Numbered from the stretch's first letter, positions 13,584 to 27,499 are shown. The stretch: DNA of 64,000 bases from Akebia trifoliata (GCA_017979445.1 CM030708.1:33794721-33858720), one strand, 5' to 3'. Made by a program: numbers and translations. The notes: generated from the sequence alone by a model not told the origin.

Positions 13584-16500
13584 ATGAACACACGTCAAGC
13601 GATCTCCTTTGAACAAGGATGGGGATTCTTACAAGAGGGGATCGCTAAGCTCTGGAAAATTCTAGAAGGAGTCTCCGAACTGCAATACACCAAGCAGGAC
13701 TACATGATGCTTTATGTGTATCCATTCTTTTTTCTTTAATTGCTATTTGGAGTTTTTTGAAATGAAATAATATAATCTTTTATTTTGTTTTTGTTTAATG
13801 TCTTCTTCTTCTTTTTTATGAAAATTAGACTATTGTTGTCTTTATGGGGTTTTATTTTTTCCTGAACAGAACTGTATACAATATGTGCACTCAGAAACCC
13901 CCTCATGACTACTCGTCCGAGCTTTACAATAAATACCAAGAGTCCTTCAAAGAGTACATTATGAAAACGGTGAAGAATATTTAAATGCTGGTTATGTATT
14001 TGGGAAATTTTTATTACATGGGTTTTTTTATGTGGTGATCATAATTGAGTGGATGTGATCAAATTTTAGCTCTAGTATGGTATGCGACAATGGATGAGTG
14101 GCATCCTAGCACCACATGTCGCCTAGAGATGCCTATTGGTCTTTCATGTGGTAATTCACTTGGAAGGAAATTACTAATTAGAATTCCTTCTCTTGTGAGC
14201 CTAAAAAGTTCCCATGTAATCTTCAAGTTCTTCATGCGTCTTCGTCTTTTATGCTTCAAAGTTATACAATATGCTTTAGGAGCTCAAGATACTGATCTAT
14301 GGATTATTGTTTTACTGTGATGAAAACCTGTTGGAAGAGAGGGAAAGGGAACATATTTTCCACTTATAATTTGGTCACTGTTGCTGTTATTTTATTTATC
14401 GGTAGAAAAGAAAAAAAGAATTTTGGTCAATGCTATATATATATATATATTTTAAATGTGGAGGGTGGGATGAACAACCTAAAGCATGACTTAACCTCAT
14501 GAGCCAACCTTTTAAATGTAAGCAAACATACTACGTAAATATTAGGATACATAGTATTAGAAAGAAAAATTGAAAAGAAAACATGGATCCATTTCATAAG
14601 GTTTAAAGAACATGTTAGCTGTTATTTTTCAAAGCCTCAATGGATGAGTCGTGTCGTGTAGTACTCACGAGCTTTTACACCTCTTCAGTAAGGCGTAGGG
14701 CGTTTTGGAGAAAGCCCCGTTCATGAGGCTAGCCTCAAATACCTTTTATTACATTGGTTGTACCTAGCTCGCATCTGAAGGCTAGATAGTTTTCGTTGCC
14801 TTGTATCCGCATTCTGGATATATTCTTCTCTTAGATTATCAATTGTATTTATAATTCAATAAGTAAGAACTTATGTTTGAGTCATAATTTTTTATTACTT
14901 GTTCTCCTATCCTGAACTTCACTGTACCATGTTTCCAACACAGGTATTGCCATCTTTAAGAGAGAAGCATGATGAGTTTTTTCTTAGAGACTTTGTAAAG
15001 AAGTGGGCCAATCATAAAGTTATGGTCAGGTGGCTTTCACGCTCCTTCGGTTATCTTGATCGTTACTTCATTGCTCGGAGGTCTCTTCTAGCACTCAAAG
15101 TTGTTGGACTCAGTTGCTTCCATGATTTGGTATATGAAGAGTTTGTTCTCTTACATCATTGTATTTGCTATATTTATTTACAAGAAGATTAAGTTTCAAT
15201 ATCTTTTGGACATTGATCTCTGCTTTATATTCAACACTATGCTTATGACACTATTCATGTTTGTCCCGCGTGTTCTGCCTTTTTAGACAGTATGTAAAAT
15301 CATTTAGATGTAAATGTTTGTTCAAATTTCAGGTTTATCAGGAGATCAATGGTAAAGTCAGAGATGCTGTAATTTCTCTGGTATGTTGAGGCAATGCATC
15401 AAGTATGTAACATCATTCTTTTTCAGTCAATGTTAATTAACCTCATGTTTTCTACTAGATTTATCGAGAGCGCGAGGGAGAACAGATAGATCGAGCTTTG
15501 CTAAAGAATGTTTTAGATATTTTTATTGAAATTGGAATGGGGCAAATGGATTATTATGAAAATGACTTTGAATTAGACATGCTTAAAGATACAACTGCTT
15601 ATTATTCTCGGAAGGCTTCTATTTGGGTTCTAGAGGTTTCTGCTCTAGATTACCTGTTAAAGGTAATACATGTTATATTTTACTGGCCATTTGGTTAAAG
15701 TGTATTTTTAGAGATAATCTGGTTGGCAAATAATGGTTTATGTGGAAATTATTAGGCTGAGGAGTGCTTGAAAAGAGAGAAGGATAGGGTTTCCCACTAC
15801 TTACATTCTAGTAGTGAGCAGAAGTTATTGAAGGTTTGTTCTTGTTTCTATCAGTTTGTCAATGTGTTCTTGGTCAGCAATCTTTTTAGTTAGACTTGAA
15901 CATGGAAGAAATTGTAGTATTCTATACAATAACAGATCTTAATATGAATGCACCGTTAGGTTATTTATAATCAGCTTATATGCTTTATGGAGGAATATAA
16001 ACACTTCTAATTTGTTATTCATTGATTATAAGTTCTCTTTGTAGGAAGTGCAAGTGTTATATGTACATGGAAGCAAATTGCTTGAGAAGGAACACTCGGA
16101 GTTCCGTGAGTTGCTTAGATATGAAAAGGTATTTATTGAGATTTACAATTGCATCATACCTTGAGGTTATTTTACTTCTTCCACTTTCAGATTAGGATTG
16201 TATTACAATTTGCCAAGTGTAAATGTTGTTCATAATGTTGACTTTACAGGTGGAGGATATTTCAAGGATGTATAGGTTCTTCCATGGGATGCCTCGTGGA
16301 TTTGGCTTAGGTCCTGTTTCTGATATATTCAAACAGGTTGATGATGAATAAAGATTTTTATATGTAAAAGGTGTCAGAGTCATGGTTCAAAATTTTGTGT
16401 TGTTTCAGAATGTTCTGTGGAACATTCTGGTTTCAGCCAAAACTGGCATGAAACATTAACGACGAGATATCCAATGTTTCAGGAATGTCGCGGAATGTTT

Positions 16501-19500
16501 GAGTTGAGATTGTTTCAATTTTTCTTTGGACCGAAACATTGCCTCTACATGAGATTTTAAATCTTGGTCATGGCTATGACATTTTGTCTTTGTTTTACAT
16601 TCCTAACTGTTCTCTAATGCAGCATGTAACTGTTGAAGGCATAGCCTTGGTCAAACAAGCAGACGATACAGCAAGTAACAAAAAGGTTGGTTATTTTAAA
16701 AGTTTTTTACTAATATAAAACAAGTGCATTCTAGTCGGCTACTTTAAATGCTTGTTTCCTAACACAAAAACTTGTATTTCTAGCTCCTGTATTTTATTCC
16801 AAACACATTGTTAAAGAGTTCATTAAGCATACTATGTCATCATGTATCAATTAGAGATTTTGAGAAATGAATATTCTACAAAATTTATAGTTTTCGATGA
16901 TATGAAGCCTCTACTAGTGCAGCTGTAATTCTTAGTGTCCTTAAATAATTAGAGTAAAATTGTTTCTACTTTGACCTTGTGAAAATTAAATTTTCTGATC
17001 CCCATGCATGTTGAATAATCAACATTAGTTGATGTTTTGAGTTTTGGAATTGTGGTCCTTCATCTTTCTTTTGATAGGTATATTGGATTCATAGATTACA
17101 GTGGCCTTCTGTTGAGAGATGATCCTAAGTTTTGCATTTTTGTTGAAGTTTTTTTTTCAATATATTTATAATTCTATTAATCAATCAAAAGGAAGGAAGT
17201 CAAGAAGATGTACCTTATACATGGAAATACAGAGAGAGAGAGAGTACTTCACTAGCAACCCCAAAGGCCAAAACTATAAGCTCTCCTTACAAACCCGGTC
17301 CCATTTGAAAAACAAAATCCTTAAAATCCTCAAAATCCTCTATACTTCCACCAATAAAATGTAAATCCTATGTCACAAATAATAACCTCATGGATGGTGT
17401 GTTCTTTTCCAAGAAAATGCTCCACTCCTTCCAAATGCCCCAACAAACAATAGAGGGGGACAAACTATATAAAATCCTTTCTCTATGACTGCAAGCCAAA
17501 GACTGCCAAATCTGGAAAATATATTCGTGTCTTAGGGAAAATCTATTGTATATGAAAATGGAACATGACATGAGACCAAATTGCATTTGTGAAAGAGCAA
17601 GATGAGCAGATAATTAACGGATTCACCAGATTTTGTGCCATTGTTATGATTATGTGGTTGTATACTTAATAGTTTTGGTTCCTGAATTTACCAACTAAAT
17701 AATAAATTATTATTTTCCCTCACAAGGAGACCTATCTGTCCCTGCATACCAAGATCGGACTCTTTCTCAAACAATTCCAGTTGTTTGGGTTATGTGGTAT
17801 GCAACTGAGGCATGTAGAATATGCTCATCCTAACTAACGAAATAATTGCAGTTTTGCACATACTCCTTTTGGATAATGAATTTGACTTGATCTCAAGCTT
17901 CTCTTCTGTGAAATTTTTGCAAGCAAGGCACCACCATGCCATCAGTTGAATGAAAAAGTTTGTCAAGTTTCCATGGAATCATTGCACCATAAAGGTAGGT
18001 TTTCTTGAAAAATTTCAACAGTTTTTGGTTAAAAATGTTGTATACTGAAGAAACCTTAACCAAAGGAAGACCATGCATGGTTGAGTTGAGAGAAAAGAAA
18101 AAGGAAGAACTTCAAAGAGAGAGAACGAAATTTTCACTTCATATAGTTTTGAAACTCACTATAGATGCCCCTTTAAAGGACACTTTCTTGGCCTTACAGG
18201 AAGTCATTCACAGGATTGAATCTTGGGCCTTAATTCTAGTTTCCAGATGTTTCTTTAACTTCCTATCACTTTGATGTTCTAAAAACCTAAGGTTATTTTT
18301 TTTTAGCTAACTGAAGTTTTTTTTTTTTTTTTTGTGTGTTACAAATTTACCAGCAATTTTTAAATGAGATTGAGACTAGTCTTACTCTTATTTACTTTAT
18401 GCAATGCACCTAATTTCTCTTTGTTCTCCTTTGTCTACTTCAAAGTGGAACCTTACCTTATTTTTTGTCAACTACACATCCTAAGGCCTTCCTTCTTTTG
18501 CCATGTTCTTTATTCTTGCTAGGTTTATTCACTGTAGTACTGGAGAACTGAGGCAATTGTCTTTCTTGAAACACTGTATCTTCAAAATCAATTCGTCAAT
18601 TGATGTGGCTGAGAGGAGTATTAGTGATTGTGGAATATCGATAACAAAATTTAGATTGCATAACTTTCAAACATTACCTTCCATGGTTTTACAAATTTAC
18701 TTTTTTCTATAGAGCCCTTGAAATAAAAAATCCTCATTTTATCCTGTAAAATTGAAGTTTGTTGGTTCATCTATCATACACTATTGTGTGAACACCTCGT
18801 GTGGCCTACTACCACAAATTCATATTATTTTGTGCTCGTGTTACTTGGGTGTTTATCATGAACATTAGAAGTCAATGTTCAAATGTCTTCATTAGATGGT
18901 GCATGCACCTCAACTTATAACTGGACTTCTGTGAACTAGACACACCACCATTTTGTTTGCACAGTTCTTTTACTGTTTTATCCTGCTCTTATGATAATTA
19001 TGGCATACAGATGTAGCCGTAATGTGTGTATTGGAAAATTGCATGATAAATTATTTGTTAGATGTGATTACTACTTGAGTCTAGCTAACAAGTATATTTC
19101 TTACAGGCAGAGAAAAAAGATGTGGTTGGTGTGCAAGAACAGGTCAGTGTCTAAAATTGTACCCTTGGGAGTCTGATGGGGTAGTTGACAGGATCTGAAA
19201 CTAAATTGGTGTTGTGCTGTTCAGGTTTTTGTTAGAAATCTAATTGAGCTGCATGACAAATACTTGGCATATGTGAACAATTGCTTTATGAAGCATTTTC
19301 TTTTCCACAAGGTTTGTATTTTAGAATATCCTGCTTGTCTGATTAGGGTTGTCGATAGATTGGATCAGATCGGAAACCTGATCTGATAACTCCGAGTCTG
19401 GGTCATGGAGTTGGGCTCCAACAAGGACTTGATTTGATAACTTATCAGACCAGTCTTGGATCAAACATGTCTCAATTCAATAGGGACCTGAGCCAATAAT

Positions 19501-21473
19501 GTGATCGAATTTGGGATAACACATTCTGTCGGATGGGATGGAGCTTTAAATGGTAGATCCAATCCTGATCGGTACCTAGTACAAATCCGATCCAAACCCG
19601 ATCCATTGACAGACCTAGTCTGGATAAATGTCTTCACGTTTCTCATGAAAATATCTGTTTTTTGGTTTTGTAGGCACTCGGGGAGGCTTTTGAGGTATTT
19701 TGCAACAATACTGTTGGTGGCAGTTCAATTGCAGAATTACTGGCTACATTCTGTGATAATATCCTTAAGAAGGGTGGGAGTGAGAAGTTGAGTGATGAAG
19801 CCATTGTGGAAACACTTGAGAAGGTAGCCTTGTTTCCTTTATTGATTATATGTCGTGTTCTGGAGTCTCAATTTGATTTCATGAATTTCTAAATGATTAT
19901 ATACAGGTAGTAATGCTGCTTGCTTACATTAGTGATAAAGACCTTTTTGCTGAATTATATAGGTAAAAGTTTTGTTTATGAAAATGCCTTGATCCTGATT
20001 TAGATCAATGTAGTAAATGTGCTACATCATATTGACATTTATTAATTATTGTATTTCTTCTGTCCATTTGCAGGAAAAAACTTGCTCACCGGCTTCTATT
20101 TGACAAGAGTGCAAATGATGATCATGAGAGGACTATTCTTACAAAAATGAAACAACAGTGTGGTGGACAGTTCACATCGAAGATGGAGGGGATGGTCAGT
20201 TGCTTGGAATCATCATTTGTGAACCAAAACTATTTTCTATACTTATCAATAGGACTATAAGTTGGGCCGTGTTTTGGTACCCTTATTCCTTTTTCAGGTC
20301 AGAGATTTGACACTTGCAAGGGAAAAGCATACCGATTTTGAGGAGTATCTTAACATTAATCCACATGCGAATCCCGGGTATGGCTTTACAGTCACTGTTC
20401 TGACTACTGGATTCTGGCCGAGTTATAAATCATCCAATTTAAACTTGCCTGCGGAGATGGTAGGCTTTTACTTGCCTTTTTAATTCTTGTAGTGTTGGAA
20501 ATGAAAACAAGGGATTTCTACTTAAAATGTGAACTTTGCATGTTTTCTTTCAGGTAAAAAGTGTGGAAGTTTTCAAGGAGTTCTATCAAACCAAAAATAA
20601 ACACCGAAAACTCACTTGGATATACTCACTGGGTTCATGCAACATCAACGGCAAGTTTGAACAAAAAAACGTGGATCTGATTGTGACAACCTATCAGGTG
20701 AGTAATTGAGAAACCCTAATCTCCATCTAATGGATGAACTGATTGATGGGGAATACAGAGGCTTAAGTTTCTCTTGTTTGCAGGCCTCTGCTCTTCTGCT
20801 ATTCAATGCTTCAGATAGGTTGAGTTACTCAGAAATCATGACTCAGTTGAACTTGACCGATGATGACATTGTTAGAGTGCTTCATTCTCTTTCGTGTGCA
20901 AAATATAAGATTCTTAATAAGGAACCAAACACAAAAACCATCTCTCCGACTGACCGTTTCGAGTTCAATTCCAAATTTACCGACAAAATGAGCAGGATAA
21001 AGGTTTGAGCATCTTAATTTCCTTTCTTGTCTGTACCCATTCTCATTTCCGTAATACATAATGCATACATTAGAGATGAAATAACACTTTAGAAGCTGCA
21101 GATTCCCCTTCCTCTTGTTGATGAGAAAAAGAAAGTGATTGAGGATGTTGAAAGGGATAGACGATATGCCATTGATGCCTCAATTGTGCGGATCATGAAG
21201 AGTCGTAAAGTTTTGGGTCACCAACAGTTGGTGATGGAGTGTGTTGACCAGCTAAGCCATATGTTCAAGGTATTTTATAGCAATATATTTCGCCCATGTG
21301 ATCAATGGAAAAAAAAAATTCTTCTTCCTTTGTACTTACACACGGTTCTTGTTGACACCATGAACATTCAGCCTAATGTTAAGTCAATCAATAAGCGGAT
21401 TGAAGATCTGATCACCCGGAGTTATCTGGAGAGAGACCAAGTTGATCGAAGCTTGTTCAGGTACCTAGCTTGA
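13584..21473 (+). CDS. Cullin-1-like, tandem copy B (complete, diverged)
   Basis: SCF-type cullin, 742 residues, 19 coding exons: 13584-13717, 13870-13969, 14944-15129, 15333-15380, 15459-15662, 15756-15833, 16045-16128, 16250-16336, 16623-16685, 19107-19142, 19225-19311, 19674-19823, 19907-19962, 20074-20194, 20298-20459, 20554-20697, 20784-21002, 21102-21269, 21372-21473. All are GT-AG with matching phases. It begins [20 protein letters not shown]; the next exon carries [15 protein letters not shown], the first cullin repeat that meets SKP1. The NEDD8 acceptor lysine is about residue 686, in IVRIMKSRK. The exon plan equals copy A, with exon 7 shorter by two codons (His-Glu missing) and exon 8 longer by two. 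The amino-terminal repeats have drifted far more than the carboxy half (SCPDYMLK in A is SALDYLLK here). Frame and splice sites are intact, so it is probably functional, perhaps with altered adaptor choice. Confidence 0.92.
16386..16567. mobile_element. 182-bp insertion in intron 8 of CUL1 copy B
   Basis: The insert is flanked by TCATGG on both sides (16380-16385, 16568-16573) and is absent from the same intron in copy A, where GGTGCCATGGCTGTAATA runs uninterrupted. The ends (TTCAAAATTTTG and AGATTTTAAATCTTGG) look like weak inverted repeats and resemble the CATGGTTTTAAATCTC ends of the 24479-24688 element. The superfamily is not determined. Confidence 0.6.
17145..17640 (-). mobile_element. 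LINE 3' fragment, antisense, in intron 9 of CUL1 copy B
   Basis: A T run at 17150-17158 is the tail in reverse. Reading leftward on the minus strand, [20 protein letters not shown] matches the carboxy-terminal region of plant L1-type LINEs (compare [18 protein letters not shown] at 53610). The 2.4-kb intron is about 1.9 kb longer than in copy A, so more inserted DNA surrounds this piece. I could not find the target duplication. Confidence 0.5.
19345..19617. mobile_element. hAT-like MITE in intron 11 of CUL1 copy B
   Basis: The ends are AGGGTTGTCGATAGATTGGA and, on the other strand, TAGGTCTGTCAATGGATCGG. The flanks GTCTGATT (19337-19344) and GTCTGGAT (19618-19625) are an 8-bp duplication with two differences, as hAT elements make. 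The corresponding short intron in copy A (6640-6730) lacks it. Confidence 0.72.
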
Positions 21474-24400
21474 TTATAGAATAGGGTTCATGTGGGAGTA
21501 GGTGACAACCTTACCAAAATGATAGTTAGTTTTCATTCTGGTTGAAGCCGAACACAAGCCTCTTCAAGTGATGTTGCTGGATGGGGAATTCTTGTACATT
21601 TTAGTTAAAATGCCTAGTTTGCGTAACTTATAGTCATCTCATTTGCCTAGAAAAAATATAAAAAATAAGTGCTCTGATGCTTCAAGTGCACCATTGATAC
21701 CGGTGCCGCCGCATCTTTGTCATCTATAGTTTACCAATACACTTTTAATGTTAGATCTCCGAAAGCTGATCTGTTTGTTTTAAACTCAACAGTTGAATGT
21801 TTTACCTTTTTTTATACAAATGGGAAAGTTAGGGAGACTTGATGAGCAGGATCCATTCCTGATGTTCCTATATTTGTATTAACTTTGGGTGGGGAAGGAT
21901 TTCTTTTGTTTTCTTTTTGAGGGTAATTGTTAGATACCCTCGGGATTTTGGTGAAAATTAGATATACTCCCTTGACTTTGGTATTCAATTGTAGATGAAT
22001 CAAGAGAACTTCAATTGGCACTCTTTAACTTTTTATTATTGCACCCCTAATATATAAAATTATGGTTGACACACCAATTAAAAATTATCAAGACACCGTT
22101 ATTTCCCTACTGAATTCACATGAAAAAAGGTTGATGTATTTTTGCTGAACCCCATGAAGTTTGATCCTCTAATACTTCATCGAAATCTAGGAAATCTTTT
22201 TATCATAATCAGATTGAATTCCTAAGGAACTCCTAGTTGACAATATTAGAGATCTTATCTATCATTCTTGTAACATATGAGGAATTCTTGTCTTACAGTT
22301 GCAACAATCTTCACAATAGATAAACTTTTTTTCTTCTTCTATCAATGCCTCTTTGGAAGTCGAATTTGAAAGAAAAGTGAATAAGCTAAATATTACTTAA
22401 GAGGTAATACTCGGAACCAGTCTTACCCAACTCTCAGTTCCTCTATCTAAAAAGAATTATAAAGGACAAGAAACCAAAATTTAAAAGTTGTCTTAAAATT
22501 GAGTATTTAACTGTTTGATTTCTGAGAAAATCATTTTTGCATGAAAACGGTTAACCACACATGCTTGATTGCACTTGAAGAACTGGGTTTTTGGCGGAAA
22601 ATTAATTGGAGTTGGCCTGGGGGGTTTACTTGAGAGGTTCGACATCAAATTTTCTTGCCCCATTGGAAATTCTCACAAAGCATGTAATGAAAAGAAGAAA
22701 AAAAAGTCAATCCACGATTTGGGGTAATCGTGTTCCAATGGATAATCATTTTCATGATAAAATGCACAAATAAAGATGAACATATTTATATTTTATTGGA
22801 ACATTGATTTTTCTAGCCAACAAATAGAATATTAATTTATTTCTATTATTTCTCGTAACACTAGTCTACTTGGTATGCCCCATGATTTTATGTTTATAAC
22901 CTTTTGGTTGATCTCAATCTTGATGTTGCATGCCTTTATTTGTAGTATAGTTATCTCTACTAAATCATATAATAATCCCACCAATCTCTTATTTTAAACT
23001 TCTTGTTTATTTTATTTTATTTTTATTTTTTTTAATGTTGGTCCATGTTGCATTCATTTGCTCTTTGATTACTCAAAAATAGAATGAGTAAACATAACAC
23101 CATATTTATTCATAAATCAATCTAAACTCGCATATTAAACAATATCTCTTTCTTCATTTTGACACCAAGACGACAAATTTCACCCATGCGATAATTGAAG
23201 TTTTCTCTCTCTTTTTTTGTTTAAATTAATCACAACCAAGCGACAAAAAATCGACTATTCACGATCTATTTTAATCAAACATCGGTTTCATGAAATATAA
23301 TAAATTAATGTTTGAATAAAGGAAAATAATCAATGTGTCTTCTGTGATGGATTTATCCATGGGGTTCTTTTGTTTGTCATTAACTAGTTATATTAGGAAG
23401 AACAGAGACATACAAAGATCAAAATTCCCTTCTAATCGGCATATCTTGGGATTTATTTTCAAATAATGAAGAAAAAATGGGAAGAAATATAAACTACTTA
23501 AATATATAGCCTTCGTGTCGTTATGGTCATGTTTGTTTCTTCAAATCCAATGACCTTCATCGATAAAAACCAGGTGGTTGTCTGTCGTGATACTGACCTA
23601 CATAGTATCTTTACCAGAGTTTTATAACTTAGTCCATGTTTGATTTTAGTTCTCCTTTTTGTTTCTCATTTGGAAAAGCTTGTGGAAGCTTAAAATTTAT
23701 AGTATACAAATCTACAATATGAAGTAAAAATTTTAGCCTAGTGTTGAAGGAAGTCACTCTAGAACGACTCGAAAATATAATGTTATTCTCTCAGGATAAA
23801 CCCTCAACTCTAAAATTAAAACCAACTATTCTTTTGGATCTCAGGTGCAATCAAACACCGACAAGCTTTTCACGAGGAATCCAATTTTTTTCCGATATAT
23901 TTTTCAGAATATTGGTTTTCTCAAGAAAATGTTTATTTATTTATTTTAATGGTATACACCCTCAATTTACATATGTTGGGACTACTCCTATATTTTCATT
24001 AAGCACATCAAAGTTACCATTTTGTCTTATAAAAATAAGTTACATATACACATACATGTATGTATTTAGATTCTAAAATGTCGTATCCATTGAATGTTTT
24101 AGTTAGTGAAATCTAATACATTCAATACAAACTACTACATTCCTTGAAACATTCAATGTTTCAGTCATGTTTTGTATCAATCTCAACTAATACTAATGTG
24201 CATCGGTCCATACATTCTGATATTTTAGACCATGTAAGTATACAACGTATGTATCAGTGTATAAAAGTGCCACTTATTTAAGTGGTAACGGCTTGAGGAG
24301 AGTTGATCCCATGACCTAGGTTTAAATTCCATTGAACTTATTTTCACCTCGTTTAACCATTGGCCCCTTGTTTGCCTAGCAAAAACAAAATGTATAAGTA

Positions 24401-24478
24401 TACATAGAAATCTCAACCACTGAATTTTTTCGTGTTTTAACGATCGGATTATGTATTTTTCATGAGTCACTCGATCCT
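21474..24478. other. 3' flank of CUL1 copy B and gene-less spacer
   Basis: 21474-21660 is related to the 3' flank of copy A. Beyond that I see AT-rich spacer with no exon chain. Around 24240-24390 there is a possible SINE: a box-A-like TTAAGTGGTAACGGC, a box-B-like GGTTTAAATTCC and an A-rich end near 24380. That call is weak. Confidence 0.4.
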
Positions 24479-24688
24479 AATCATGGTTTTAAATCTCATC
24501 TAAAGACCGAGACGTCTTATCCGAATTGTCTCGGTATCGTCCACCGACAAGATGAGTTGACAAATCATCTCGAAGACATGGTTTGTTCTAATTCTAAGGC
24601 ATTTTGTTTTTAAATCTCGCCCCAAACGACTTGGTCTCATTGATGGATGAGACAAGACGTCAAAATGAGTTTTAAAACCATGATTCCA
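24479..24688. mobile_element. Small inverted-repeat element with ATCATGGTTTTAAA ends
   Basis: The ends are AATCATGGTTTTAAATCTCA and, on the opposite strand, GGAATCATGGTTTTAAAACT. A one-ended relative occurs at 40681-40893, and similar ends at 16386-16567 and near 12530. The inside repeats short CATCTCG/GAGACG pieces. No target duplication is obvious. Confidence 0.55.
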
Positions 24689-24738
24689 AAACGAGTACTT
24701 ATCGCTAAGGGTTTTAACAATGTTTTCATTATTATTAT

Positions 24739-26505
24739 TGTGGACACGGGATTTTCAATGTTTTAAAAACATCCCTCCACTTTGAGGTGTTTTGGAGTCG
24801 CCACCATTCATTTTCAGAAATAGGTGTGAATGGTCACCCGAAGTTGTATTTTGAAAAACATGTCACTTTGGACATATGATGACTCTCGTTGGGTAATGCA
24901 TGTTTAGTCCAACCTTGATTCAAGGTAAGGGGGTCAATTTATGGAGTAGGGAAGGTGTTAGGCACCCTACTCCATCCACGTAATGTGGTAACCTCGGATT
25001 TGATTTTTTGAAATAAAAAGAAAATGAAAATGAAAATAAAAGAAAATCGATGTGTGCCCTCAAGTGTGAGGGGCTTCGATGTTGGTTTAAATCATTAAGG
25101 GCACCCTTATGAAGAAGGGGCCCTTTGGTGATTTAAACCATAGTGGTGTGTGCAAATGTGTAGGAAAGGGATGAGTAGAGGAGGGAAGTTGGGGGGTGTC
25201 CTTTTGTTAAACCCACCTTGACCTCCCTTGACTTCCTTTGATTTTCTTTGATGAGTCTTCTTTTTCTTTGCTTGACTTGTTTGATAGAAGGTTGAGAGTT
25301 GAGAGTTGTGAGATGAGTTGAGAGTTGGGTGTTGAGAGTAGAGTAGGAGTAGAGAGTTGAGGTGAGTTGTGATTTTTTAGAGGTTTTTTGTCAAATTTTC
25401 ATTAGTTGTGGTGAGGGGAGAATGGAGAGGTTTTTATAGAGGTTGGAGAGGTATTTTGAGGGTATAATGGGGTAAATGAAGAGAATAATGGATAATGGCA
25501 TGGGTTTGTGAGGAGAGGGGTATGAAATTTGAGGGAGAAATAAGGGTAGTTTTGTAATGAGGGAAATGGGTTATGTTTTAACCCAAATGGTTTGGATCTT
25601 GCCCAAATTCATTTGGGTAGAGTGTTTGGTGGGGTGAGATGAGTGATGGTTGATGGGAAGAATGGTGGTGTAAGGGAGTTGTTTGGAGAAGGAGTGTTGA
25701 GATGGTTGAAGAGGTATGGTGTTTGATTTGGAGAGATGAGTGGTGATTGGTTTGATTTTGAGAGGATTGAAGGGATGATGACATGTGGCAAATGGAGGGA
25801 TGAAGAGATTAGTTGATTGGTGATGGTAGTTGGATGATTAGAGAGAAGAGTATGGGGGTGATGGTGGGAGGTATGGGTTGAGGTGATTTTGTGGGAGTGT
25901 TTTAAGGGAAAGTGATGGTTGAGGTGTGGGAGATATGGGTTGTGATGTGGGTGGTTGATAGTGTTAGAGTATGTAGGGTTATGGTTGAGTTGTTGGTTGT
26001 TGATGATGAGAGGATGGGGGATAGGTTAGGTTAGGGTAGGGTTATGGGTTGAGTTGATTAGATGAATGAGGTGGAAGAAGATGATGACTGTGTCATCTCT
26101 TGGTGATTGGTTTGATGTGATGATGATGGGTTGGATTTGATTTGGGTAGTGGATTGGGCTTTGGGCTTTAGTGGTAGATTGGGTAGGGTTTTGGGCTTAG
26201 GTGATGATTTGGGTTGGGTTGTAGATAGTGTTGAGTTGGGTTTTATGTTGGATTGGGCTTGAGTTGGATTGGGTAATGTTGAATGGATTTTGGGATGGAT
26301 TGGATTTATGATGGTTTGGGTTTTGGGATGGATAGTATTGGGTTGATTTTAAGGATGTATGAGAGTGGTGAGGTGTGCGGGTCCATGGGCCACGTAAATG
26401 GTCTCGAACATTTATTAATGTAGATTTGGGCTTTGGGGCCCATCCCAAATTTTTGGTTTTTGGGGTATTTTGCATCGAGGGCCCGCTTAAATTCGGGTGT
26501 CTACA
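24739..26505. mobile_element. Solo LTR, 1767 bp (Ty3-type, probably Tat/Ogre)
   Basis: It begins TGTGGACACGGGATT and ends ATTCGGGTGTCTACA, imperfect inverted ends of TG...CA type. The perfect 5-bp target duplication ATTAT flanks it (24734-24738, 26506-26510). Only one LTR and no internal domain is present, so it is a solo LTR left by recombination between two LTRs. The phrases GGAGTCGCCACC (about 24790) and GGGAAGGTGTTAGGCACCC (about 24950) are familiar from plant Tat/Ogre-type repeats; that assignment is from memory. The right half is G/T-rich on this strand, giving long spurious minus-strand frames (25578-26475). Confidence 0.85.
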
Positions 26506-26705
26506 ATTATAATTATATAAAGTAACCTTATTATATGATGGAATCTCAAAGAATTCTCATCTGTTATTAATATAATGGAAAAAGAAATCCAAGAAGACTA
26601 CGTATTTAAAACCCTTGGATTTTTCGAACCATGAGAAAAATGGGATCTGCACCGTCCACTTCTAGTATTGTCCGTGGCTTAAACAAGAGATAAGCTTATA
26701 CAAAA

Positions 26706-26860
26706 CACTAGTGCTGGAGTGACACAAACGGGGACACAGAGGTGACACAAATGATGTGGTGGTGCACACATAACCATAGATTCTTTTTACTCGTATCTCA
26801 TGGAAAAGCATCTACAGTTATGTGCATGCCACCACGTCATTGTGTCCCCCAGCACGACTC
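26706..26860. mobile_element. Mutator-like foldback MITE
   Basis: The arms start GTGCTGGAGTGACACAAACG and the right end reads CCCCCAGCACGACTC. The core ACATAACCATAGATTC / GCATCTACAGTTATGTGC pairs around a CGTATCTCATGG loop, almost the same as at 36186-36363 and 41720-41873. No target duplication was found. Confidence 0.65.
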
Positions 26861-26989
26861 GTGGATCTTTCAAATTTAATACGAGGAACCAAAAAATATT
26901 TATTGATTAACTAAGGGTTTGTTGAAAGAAATAAAGAATTACAAAACGGGGTATGAGCTTCTAAGGAATTACGGAATAAGTATACAAAC

Positions 26990-27457
26990 TAGGGGTGCAA
27001 CTTGGTTCAGGTTGATTCGGTTTAGAGCAAAATCATAATCGAGTCGGTTCCATTATATAGGAACTAGAACCGAACCGATTTGATCTAGAACCGAACCAAC
27101 CCAAATCGACCTTAATTCGGTTTGGTTCCATGGGTTGTAAAAAAAAATTTACACAAATTTAGCAATAAAATTATGTAAACACATGAATTATGAAAATTAA
27201 AAAATTAAAAAATTCAAAATTCAAAAACGATTATGAGATAACATAAAATTTTGATTAATTTCAATAACACAAAAAAAAAGGATTTCTAAAAATTATCGAA
27301 AAAAATTAAATTTTCTCCAAATCTACAAAACCCAAACCCATCCCAAAACAAAATGGGTTTCCATAAGAGGTACCTGCAGCCGCACGATAAGAAAGAAAGA
27401 AGACCCGCCAGCCATCGAAATTGAGAGGTAACCTGCAGCCCGCCAGCCGCACGCAAA

Positions 27458-27499
<42 letters not shown>

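Noticed and set aside
25578..26475. Minus-strand frames rich in Ser, His, Pro and Asn
   Set aside because: They are inside the solo LTR, where G/T-biased sequence leaves few stops on the opposite strand.
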